Source of the DNA: Sesamum alatum
Taxonomy: Eukaryota; Streptophyta; Magnoliopsida; Lamiales; Pedaliaceae
DNA: 64,000 nt
Direction of reading: 5' to 3'
Assembly (NCBI GenBank): GCA_034509735.1
Contig: JACGWO010000005.1
Span: forward strand, 16,543,264-16,607,263
Below the pieces are notes generated by a model that saw only the letters and a list, made by a program, of their open reading frames with translations, searched no databases and was not told the origin of the DNA. The translations under genes were made by a program, and so were the position numbers. Positions 1 through 8,940 of the stretch are shown here, piece after piece (within the stretch, counting starts at the first letter, position 1; the number at the start of each line of letters is the position of its first letter).

Positions 1-1409
1 CTATGTACCTAGCATGATTAAAAACATTGTTTCCATCCCGGTCCTTGATAAGGAGGGATATGAATTTACCATCAATAAAAACGGTTTTTTTCATTATCAA
101 AGATGGTATTTCTCATCTGCTTGGTACATTGGTCAACGGTCTGTACATACTTCAACAGTCCAATTGGATTATGACTGCAGAACACAAACGAAAATGTGAT
201 GATCATAATAACGCACAGATATGGCATGCGAGGTTAGGTCATATCTCTAAAGATAGGGTAGGAAGGTTGGTGGACTCAAAGAGTCTAGAAATAGACGATT
301 TGGACAACCTACCGACCTGCGAATCCTGTCTAAAGGGAAAGATGACCAAGAAACCCTTTGTTGGACAAAGTACGCTAGCCAGTGGTTTGTTGGATTTGAT
401 CCATACAGATGTCTGTGGTCCACTAAATAGTCAGGCTAGAGGTGGGTAATCGTACTTCATAACCTTTATCGATGATCACTCACGATATGGTTATGTTTAC
501 CTGATGAGGTACAAGTCTGAAGCCTTTGGAAGGTTTAAGGAATACAGACTTGGAGTAGAGAACCAAACCGGTCGAAAGATCAAAGCCCTTCGGTCGGACC
601 GAGGTGGAGAGTATTTGAGTGGTGAGTTTACTGATTATCTAAAAGAGAATGGGATTCTCTCTCAGTGGACACCTCTTGGAACACCGCAGCTTAATGGTGT
701 GTCTGAAAGGAGGAATCGGACCTTGTTGGACATGGTCCGATCCATGATGAGTTTTACCGAACTCCCCCTTTCCTTCTGGGGATACGCTCTTGAGACGGCG
801 GCCAAAGTTTTGAACTTGGCGCCATCTAAAAAAGGTATCCCAGACGCCATATGAGATATGGCATGGCAAGCCTGCCTCCTACAAATACTTGAAAGTGTGG
901 GGTTCGCCGCATATGTCAAGAGATTAGTGGGAGATAAACTGGACTCGAGGTCTAGTTTATGCAGGTTCATCGGCTATCCAAAAGAAACTGCGGGGTATTA
1001 TTTCTATGATCCCTCCGGGCAAAAGGTTTTGTCTCGCGAAACGTAGTGTTCTTGGAAAAGGGTTTTCCATCGGATAGTCGACGCGATGAGGTGCTCCTTG
1101 AGGAATCAAGTGAGGCACCCCATGAGGCGGCAGTGACATCTGAGCCAGTAGTTCCCACTGATATTGTTCCAGTCCTCCGTAGGTTGGCCCAAGTATCCCA
1201 TGCACCTGATAGGTATGGATTTTTGGGCCTGACCGGTCAGTTGGATAATTATCCAAAGACGTACGGAGAAGCGATGTCGGACATCGATTCGGACAAATGG
1301 CTTGAGGCCATGAAATCCGAGATGGACTCGATGGGTACAAACAAGGTTTGGACCCTAGTAGATCCACCCAAAGGGGGTTAAACCCGTAGGGTGTAAATGG
1401 GTCTACATG
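1..1409 (+). pseudogene. Copia element Z: integrase and start of RT, broken
   Basis: This is the middle of a Ty1/copia pol gene. Reading order is the end of the protease/pre-integrase linker, the integrase zinc-binding region (HARLGHI, about 223-243), and the integrase core. The core acidic residues are visible: HTDVCGP near 402-420, RSDRGGEY near 591-614 and GVSERRNRT near 695-720. The start of RT (GEAMSDIDSDKWLEAMK, about 1265-1320) follows before the N run. The frame is broken by a stop just after the first catalytic Asp (near 447), a stop near 852 and a shift near 1045. Its sequence is clearly more distant from the other copies here (NSQARGG, SKKGIPDAI), so it is a separate insertion. No LTR is visible for it. 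Confidence 0.9.
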
Positions 1410-1909
1410 NNNNNNNNNNNNNNNNNNNNNNNNNNNNNNNNNNNNNNNNNNNNNNNNNNNNNNNNNNNNNNNNNNNNNNNNNNNNNNNNNNNNNNNNNNN
1501 NNNNNNNNNNNNNNNNNNNNNNNNNNNNNNNNNNNNNNNNNNNNNNNNNNNNNNNNNNNNNNNNNNNNNNNNNNNNNNNNNNNNNNNNNNNNNNNNNNNN
1601 NNNNNNNNNNNNNNNNNNNNNNNNNNNNNNNNNNNNNNNNNNNNNNNNNNNNNNNNNNNNNNNNNNNNNNNNNNNNNNNNNNNNNNNNNNNNNNNNNNNN
1701 NNNNNNNNNNNNNNNNNNNNNNNNNNNNNNNNNNNNNNNNNNNNNNNNNNNNNNNNNNNNNNNNNNNNNNNNNNNNNNNNNNNNNNNNNNNNNNNNNNNN
1801 NNNNNNNNNNNNNNNNNNNNNNNNNNNNNNNNNNNNNNNNNNNNNNNNNNNNNNNNNNNNNNNNNNNNNNNNNNNNNNNNNNNNNNNNNNNNNNNNNNNN
1901 NNNNNNNNN
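1410..1909. other. Assembly gap, 500 N
   Basis: Exactly 500 N. The left side stops in RT of one copia copy and the right side starts inside gag of another, so the gap hides a contig join between repeats rather than a measured distance. Confidence 0.99.
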
Positions 1910-3402
1910 AAGAGCACGGGGTTAAAATGCTTACCCTGGTGGAGAAGCTCGAGGACCTAAAGGCAGGCCTTGATAATGAGACGAACATAGATGTGATCCT
2001 TCAGTCACTCCCACCCTCCTTCGACCAATTTATTGTCAACTACAACATGAACGCACTTGAAAAGGGCATTCATAAGTTGATCAATATGTTGGTGCAATAC
2101 GAGGCAACGACCAAAAAGTCCATGCCTTCGGTATTGCTTGGAGGTGCTTCAACTTCCAAAACGAAAGGCAAGGGTACCGGACGTTGGAAAAAAAGAAGAA
2201 AGGGAAGGGACAAGCGGTCAAGCAGCTACGAACACTAAGAGTGTTCTCAATACAAGAGGGGAAAGGCAAAGGAAAAGGAAAGGTTGTCACCAAGCAACAG
2301 TCGAGAGCACATGACATATGTATCAATTGCCGTGAGAAAAGGCATTGGAAGAGGGAGTACCCCAAACTCTTCTCGAACCAAGGTATATTTGTGATTGAGG
2401 TCAATATGGTCACTAGTTCTGCCTCTTGGGTATTAGATAACGGCTGTTGAGCTCACATTTGAAATGATTTGCAGGTACTAAAAAGAAGCAGAAAACTGGG
2501 TAGCGGGGATATGATCCTGAAGCTTGGGAATGGCAAGGCCATCTCGGCAGAAGTAGTAGGATCCGCCACTTTAGTAGTTAGTGATCGTATTAGCATAGAA
2601 TTAGAGCAAGTTTATTATGTACCCAGTATGATTAAAAACATCATTTCCATTCCATTGTTAGATAATAGTGGTTATGAGTTTATGATCAATAAAAATTGCT
2701 TTTATTTGATGAGGTGTGGAATTGCTCATCTACTTGGTACACTTAACAATGGGCTCTATATCTTGCAACAAACGAACTTTGTTCTAAATGCTCAACACAA
2801 ACATAAAATAGATAATAATGGGAATGCACGACTGTGGCACGCTAGGCTAGGTCACATATCCCAAGACAGGATGAAAAGATTGGTAGACTCAAAGAACCTA
2901 GAGGTAGGGGACTTGAGTGAACTACCAACCTGTGAATCCTGTTTAAGAGGGAAAATGACCAAGAAGCCCTTTGTAGGACAAAGCAGGCTTGCCACAGGTC
3001 TGTTGGACTTGGTCCATACAAACGTATGTGGACCACTAAGGATGCAGGCCGGAGGTGGGTTTCCCTACTTCATAACCTTTACCTATGATCATTCACGTAT
3101 GGTTATGTTTACCTGATGAGGTATAAGTCTGAAGCTCTTGAGAGGTTTAAAGAATTCAGACTTGAAATGGAGAACCAAACCAACTGCAAAATTAACGTCC
3201 TACGGTCAGACCGAGGCGGAGAATACCTTAGTATCGAGTTTCCTTAATTATCTAAAAGAAAATAGTATAATATTTGAATGGACACCTCCCAGGACACCAC
3301 AATTGAATGGTGTCTCTGAAAGGAGGAATCGAACCCTGTTAGACATGGTTCGATCCATGATGAGTTTTACCTAATTTGCCTTTGTCCTTTTGGGGCTATG
3401 CA
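1910..3402 (+). pseudogene. Copia element A, part 1: gag, protease, integrase N-half
   Basis: This holds the C-terminal half of gag (EHGVKMLT, then LQSLPPSFDQFIVNYN) and a Lys-rich nucleocapsid. The CCHC knuckle is damaged: CINCREKRHWKREY, with the last Cys replaced by Tyr (about 2320-2362). Protease has VLDNG where the active site is normally DTG, followed by a TGA stop after the Cys (about 2435-2449). The integrase zinc region follows (HARLGHI, about 2835-2855). In the integrase core the first catalytic Asp is Asn (HTNVCGP, near 3018-3038), and frameshifts lie near 3100 and 3240. The reading stops at 3402, where element B is inserted, and resumes at 13574. The 5' LTR is missing, presumably in the gap or collapsed. 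Confidence 0.92.
3398..3402 (+). repeat. Target-site duplication ATGCA, left of element B
   Basis: ATGCA directly precedes the TGTTAGAATA LTR start. An identical ATGCA at 13569-13573 follows the 3' LTR. Removing B and one copy restores the integrase sequence seen in element C near 26180. Confidence 0.97.
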
Positions 3403-4640
3403 TGTTAGAATAGGTGACCAGAAAGTCAATGGTTTTGGCTGTTCTGAGAACCATTCGTCAATCTGTGAACAAGTAATATTATGTTAATGAATGTAGTAAA
3501 GGATTCATAGGCATGAGTTTGTTGTACTTACTGCTTGCATCGTTATGATGTCACAACAAACGCCCACAGACTGAAATAACGTTTCGGGAAATTGGAACTA
3601 ACGCTTGGAGGTAGGTTCATGAAATCAGTTTCGCCGAATCAGTCTGAATACTCCAAGTCAAAGGAATCTCGAGACAGGGCATCGAGAATCCATTTGAGAC
3701 TTGCACTAAGCAACTGCTGTCGTGTTTCATCGACGGGTGACGAGGATCGTCTAAGCAGTGTTAGTGGTCGGCCTGCTAAGGAGCGGCCGACTGAGGTGAC
3801 TCGCGGGAATCGTCATATAGAAGCTACTCGGGCTTGGTCGGTATGACTCGTATTCCCGTTCCGATAGTACGGGATTAGTCCTCGGACTTGAGGATCACGG
3901 CAGTCCCTACATACTAAGGCTGTATCTTGGATCTGGTGAAATTTGACGATTATATCACATGGTCATCATAAGCCTCGTCCAGTGCAGTCGGAGTATGTAA
4001 GAACGGTGAATTCCAAGATAGGATCTGTCCCCTGTCAAAGGATATGACAGCAAGATCTCCTATGCGCTCGGAGATGGTTTAGACTCACAAAGTCTATGGC
4101 CATAGCACTTGATGTAGTGGGAAAGGATTTCCTACGTCGAGTTAAACCTATCTCGAGCATTATGCATAGTTGCCTAGTCAACGATGGGAACCGACCCCTA
4201 GACTAAAGGCCGGGAGACAGGCGACAGTAGGACCGTACCCGTACGTATCGAGCGTCGGTAGGACCGCACCTGCGTATAACTCGGAGCCTAAATGTTCACA
4301 CCATAAATTCACCTAGTCTCTAGTGCCATGGACCGTTGCTAGATGGCCACCCATGGTAACGGACTACTTTAGTTTATGAAAATAATGAAAAGTAGGTCCA
4401 AGTCTAGCTGAAAGGTGAACCTAAAGAGTCACACCCGCTACACCAAATGAAAGGGAATTAATTTGGAATTAATTCCGGGAGAAGGTTTAATTTAATGGAA
4501 TTAAATTATACTTCTTGGAGATACAGCCTCGATGTATTATTTGGAATAATCAGGCTTGAGTTCATAAATTAGATTTATGAATTTTACAAAGCATGGGCTT
4601 TCCTTTTAATTAGATTAAAAGGGTGAATTAATTAATTAAT

Positions 4641-4983
4641 GGGCTTGGTATTAAATAGGATTTAATATAAAGTCCATGGACTATTTAATTTGGAATTAAA
4701 TAAAGTCCATTCCATTAATTAATTAATGGGCTTAGTATATTAAATAGGATTTAATATAAAGTCCATGGGACTATTTAATTTAGAATTAAATAATCCCATT
4801 CTATGGAATTAATTAATGGGCTTGGTATTAAATAGGATTTAATATAAAGTCCATGGACTATTTTAATTTGGAATTAAATAAAGTCCATTCCATTAATTAA
4901 TGGGCTTAGTATATTAAAATAGGATTTTAATATAAAGTCCATGGGAATATTTAATTTAGAATTAAATAGGCCCATTCCATAAA
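4641..4983 (+). repeat. Four tandem AT-rich units in the beta LTR
   Basis: Units of about 82-90 bp begin with GGGCTT at 4641, 4728, 4818 and 4902. Units 1 and 3 resemble each other, as do units 2 and 4, so the array is two copies of a dimer of about 177 bp. The 3' LTR carries the same four units from 12486. Confidence 0.9.
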
Positions 4984-5047
4984 GCCCATCAAAATGGATG
5001 GACAAGATTTGATCTAGAGAATGATGAGATGAAGGGCCATGATTAAT

Positions 5048-5160
5048 TTGACTTAATCAAAGCCTAATTTGACTAGGATTTGACTAGGTCAAAATCCTAG
5101 TCAAAGTGTGTCTCTTTGGAAGAGTTTGAGAAGGAATAGGAATTCCATCTCCTATAAATA
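5048..5160 (+). promoter_or_regulatory. Element B 5' LTR promoter: W-box cluster and TATA
   Basis: Five TTGAC cores (three direct, two inverted as GTCAA) lie in 5048-5104. A TATAAATA follows at 5153-5160, then an AC-rich and CT-rich tract. TTGAC(C/T) is the core of WRKY-bound W-boxes; binding here is inferred. Transcription would start about 30 bp past the TATA box. Confidence 0.65.
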
Positions 5161-5722
5161 CTTAAAAACACACACACTTACACCTAGTATTCTCTACAAC
5201 TCTCATCTCTCATCACTCTCAAGATTTTCGTCCATCCCTCTTCTTTTCTCCAAGATTTCTATTTTGTTCTTCTTGATTTATTCAAGGTAGAACATAAGAG
5301 ACGCCGGTTGCGTTAATTGATAGCGTGTACCGATGTCTCTTCTCCCCAAATTACTTCTTGCTAGCACAAGGGTTGTTTGCTTTCCGGTGGAGCGAGTGAG
5401 ATGATTTAGAGGGTCTCTTATTTGAGATCTTGGTGCAAAACGGGGAACAATGCGTGTAGCCGAAACGAAGACAAAACTACAACCGGGGTAGGTTCTTTAA
5501 TTTCGTTTTTCCGGTTTCAATTCTATGGCCTCCATGTTGTGTTTTATTGAACATGAGATACACCGAACGCCCGGGAGAATCAAGGGCACACCCCTTGATT
5601 CGTTTATGTATATTATGCATGATTTAAATTCGATTTAATTATGCTTTGTAATTTTATTACGCATTCTTTCGCGCTTCCGCTATACGCGTTAATCTCCCGG
5701 GCCGATCCACCGATTTCTTTCA

Positions 5723-8097
5723 GTGGTATCAGAGCCCGGTTCGGTGTATAGGCCTAGAATTCTATGTGCTATGTGCGATTTAAGCATGATAAACGTGTTT
5801 TAATTTACGTTTATAGCATGTTTATCGTAGATAATTATTGGTGTTTAATTTTGCATGGGATTTTGGATCTTGGTTTTCTTGAATGTGTTTATACATGTTC
5901 TAGGGTTTAATTTATCTTGTGGTTCAGAAAAATTGCATGAAAAATCGAAAAGGAGTGAAAAACGGCGAACCGGCAGCAGCAGCACGCTGGCCGCGCGCAC
6001 AGGGCCGCGGCCGGGCGCGCGTGCAGGCAGGGGCCTGCGCGCGCCCGGCCAGCGCGCCCAGCGTGCGCGGACAGCGCGCGCTGTGCCGGCCCGCGCGCGC
6101 GGCCGCGCGCGCAGGCATGGGCGCCTGCGCGCGTGCAAGCGCTAGGCAGAGGAGCCTGCGCGCGCGCGCGCGCGTCTGGCCGGCCGGCTGTGCCGTTTTC
6201 CATTTCCCTCCCGTTTTTGGCTCGTTTTTCAAAACTGTTTTTACTGTATTATTTTTATGATATTTTCTGAATTATTCTGAACCCGTTGACTTAGAATATT
6301 TATTTTTTGAGATTTGGAATTTTCTAAAATAAATATTGCTTGGTTGATGAGGAAAGGGTTTCCTAACAAGATTTAATTTTTGCAATGGTTGCACCAATGA
6401 TCAAAATTCATATGTGAAATTTCGCAATAATTTCTGCGTTTTATGATGTTGGACATCATGGTTATTTTATGGCTTGAGTATGAGTAGATCTTGACATGTA
6501 TTAATATTACACGAATGTTGGATTTTTGGAATTCTTGAATAAATGGGCATATTCTTGAATTGTTGATTTTTGTGTTTCAGAAAATTTGATTTTTCTGTAT
6601 AATTCTGGGAATTTTTCTGAATTAATTAACTTGGGGCATTTTAATTTTGGATGAGATTTTATATTTCATAGAATTAATATTGCCTTGTTAATTATGGAAA
6701 AGGTTTTTCCAACAAAAATCGTTGTGCATAGGTTGCACTATTATCCAATGTTTGGTGTGGATATTTTACATGTAGTTTCTGCATTTATTTTTATGGTATG
6801 GATTATCATGGATGTTGGTATAGCATGTTTTACGTGGGATATGTATTTGTGCTATTTGTGTTAATTGATTTGACAAAGATGATCACAAAGCCCCTAGACC
6901 GCATGTATGGTTTATTTACATTTATTTGTTGGGTTGTGGCCTGTGAGCCTCTTTATTTTCCTCTCTGTCTCTCTTCTAGTGCCTTGGAATAATAAGGCTT
7001 TCTCTCTCCCTCCTAATGTACTCCCCCCAAATGTTTAATTGGGGTTTCTTATTTTATGATGTAATGAGAGTAGAATTAGTGGTGAGGTTTTATTTTTTTG
7101 TAAATAAAAGCTGCAAGAGAAGACAAGCCCAAGGTGTAGGAGGCCCATGGAGGTTGCCATCAGATGGCCCACGGAGGATCCATGGAGAAGAAGCCCGGTG
7201 TAGGCCCAAGATGGAGAGCCCAAGAAGATAAAGAGGACTTACAAGGCCCATTGCATGTAATGGGTTATTAAATCTTGTAATAGTGTAGGGCCTACCCTTA
7301 GATTGACCATAGATCCACTGCGGGCTCAGTGGGTCGCATAGGTTTGGGCTTGTGATCATCCTACAGGGGCGTGCTAGGCTTTATTTTGCATGCGATGCGC
7401 ATATTATATGCTTATGATTATTCTATATGCTTTATGTATGGTTACATTCACGCTTAGAATATTTCTGCCATAACGCACGCAATGCAATACTTAATATGTG
7501 ATGAGGTCTCGTTCTATCAAAACTCTCACTTGGTTAAACCAAGTTAAATATAGACCCTTAATAAATGGACTAGGACTCTGGGAGTCTGTCCAAGCCTTCC
7601 ATCCATGGCAAAAGTGAGGAAGATCTTTTAGGTCGATAGCGTGGTCTCACGAGTCGTGGCACGACTATCGTGCTTAAAAGAAGCTGCACTTTGTCTTGAA
7701 CGATGAGTAGACTACTGTTACCTGTCTCACGAGTCGTGGAGGTAGCAGTGAGTCTATGAATCGGTTGATTGGGTCGGGTCTAACGCCCGAATAACGTGAT
7801 TCGCTTGGAGTCCTCGGGATCACGTGAAAGGGTGAGGCAATTATCTTGGGAATCTCGTGGAACGAGAATGGTATGGAATACCTCCCACGGGTTCTTTTCC
7901 CATGCGAATTGTAAAAGCGGGGTATGGGGGAGATCGCTGTGGATCCCGAGCCCACTAGGAAAGGATTTCCCGAAAACAACGTTTGAGAGTGCCGTGTTTT
8001 CGTAGAAATAGTGGGAGAGGTTAAGGACTAAAGACCGAGACTTAACCAAAATATTACTTCATTCTGCTTATTATTTTCTGTTTCATATATGTTGTGA
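5723..8097 (+). other. Element B untranslated leader with GC-rich block
   Basis: About 2.4 kb lies between the PBS and the gag relic. A block at about 5956-6200 is made almost entirely of CG/GC-rich sequence in an otherwise AT-rich element. It contains hairpins such as GCAGGC...GCCTGC at 6023-6038 and 6111-6128. Downstream are the hairpin CCACTG-CGGGCT-CAGTGG (7315-7332) and two copies of CTCACGAGTCGTGG (7646-7659 and 7726-7739), all shared with the other copia families here. Open frames in the GC block encode only Ala/Arg-rich low complexity and are not genes. Confidence 0.85.
5724..5742 (+). other. Element B primer-binding site
   Basis: TGGTATCAGAGCCCGGTTC begins one base after the LTR end. 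TGGTATCAGAGC is the usual plant copia PBS, complementary to the 3' end of initiator Met-tRNA. Confidence 0.93.
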
Positions 8098-8940
8098 ATG
8101 TCTAAGAATCCACCAAACACATCACTAAGAGGCTCATTAAAAAAAAAAAGAACCAATTACACGAATTGACTGCGAAATCTTAAGATGGTCTTAGATTTCC
8201 AGAACCTTAACTCACATAACCGGATGAGGATGTTCCTCAGCCCTTGCCGGAGGGGTCAACAACTAAGGCAACGCTTGGCGTTCAAAAGTTGAAGGATGAC
8301 CACCGGCAAGTAGGATATAATGATGTTGGCTCAAACTATGCTTCGTTTGCATCATGTCTATATGGTCTTGGACCAGCATGTGGGGTAAAATGCAACGAAG
8401 GCATATTTGGAGCTAAGATGACGGAAGGGATGTCGGTACAAAGAACATGGAGTGATGATGCAATCCCTAGTGGAGAAGCTCAAAAGACCTCCACGTCAGT
8501 CTTGAAAAGGAGACGTACATTGACATGATCCTTCAGTATCTTCCTCCCTCCTACGAACCATTAATTATCAACATGAATGAGCTTAGAAAAGATCTTCATA
8601 GATTGGTAATTATGTCGGTCTAGTACGAGGCAACGATTGCAAAATCTGCGCCGTCGGTACTAGTAGGAGAGGCTTCAACCTCCATAGCGAAAGGCAAGGG
8701 TGCCAGACGCCAAAAGAGGAAGAAGGGTAAGGTGACATCAACTATTAAGCACTTCAAGTGTTGTTCCTTTACAACACAAGGTAGAGGTAAAGGAAAGAAC
8801 AAAAGGTTCAAGCAGTCAAGTTCATAGATTCTAAGAACGTAAGCATTTACTGTCGTAAAGAGGGCCATTGGAAAGGGGAGTATTCTAAACCTCTCTCCAA
8901 TGTAGGTAAAATTTGATATTGAGTATTGACATGATCTCTA
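8098..8940 (+). pseudogene. Element B gag relic
   Basis: Starts with ATGTCTAAG at 8098, matching the gag start of the coding copies (MSKN). Most of the N-terminal half is lost or scrambled. Recognisable pieces are YLPPSYEP and INMNELRKDLH (8530-8610), YEAT...SAPSV, GEASTS and a Lys-rich tail (8630-8740). A remnant of the knuckle (CRKEGHWKGE-like) lies near 8850. Several stops and shifts interrupt it. It is closer to the gag of element F (GEASTS) than to that of the alpha elements (GGASTS). Confidence 0.8.

Larger units (their letters stand above)
3403..5722 (+). repeat. Element B 5' LTR (beta, 2.32 kb)
   Basis: Starts TGTTAGAATAGGTGACC and ends ATTTCTTTCA, followed by the PBS. U3 carries a block conserved in all families (about 4317-4364), an AT-rich array of four units (4641-4983), a W-box-like cluster and a TATA box. 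R/U5 carries two nested inverted repeats just before the PBS. The GTAGGTT at 5488 resembles a splice donor. No long coding sequence is present; open frames in the GC-rich or AT-rich parts are incidental. Confidence 0.96.

Noticed and set aside
957..1988. Open frames running through the N gap (also 39625-40464)
   Set aside because: They consist mostly of unknown residues and join unrelated flanks; they are artefacts of the gaps.
3592..3846. Open frame in the first part of the B 5' LTR
   Set aside because: It lies in U3, is broken by one-base shifts in the 3' LTR copy and has no domain.
4641..4983. Regularly spaced repeats resembling a CRISPR-like array
   Set aside because: Units are contiguous tandem copies without unique spacers, inside an LTR of a plant element.
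5724..5742. tRNA gene remnants at the PBS positions
   Set aside because: Only the short stretch complementary to the tRNA 3' end is present, with no cloverleaf.
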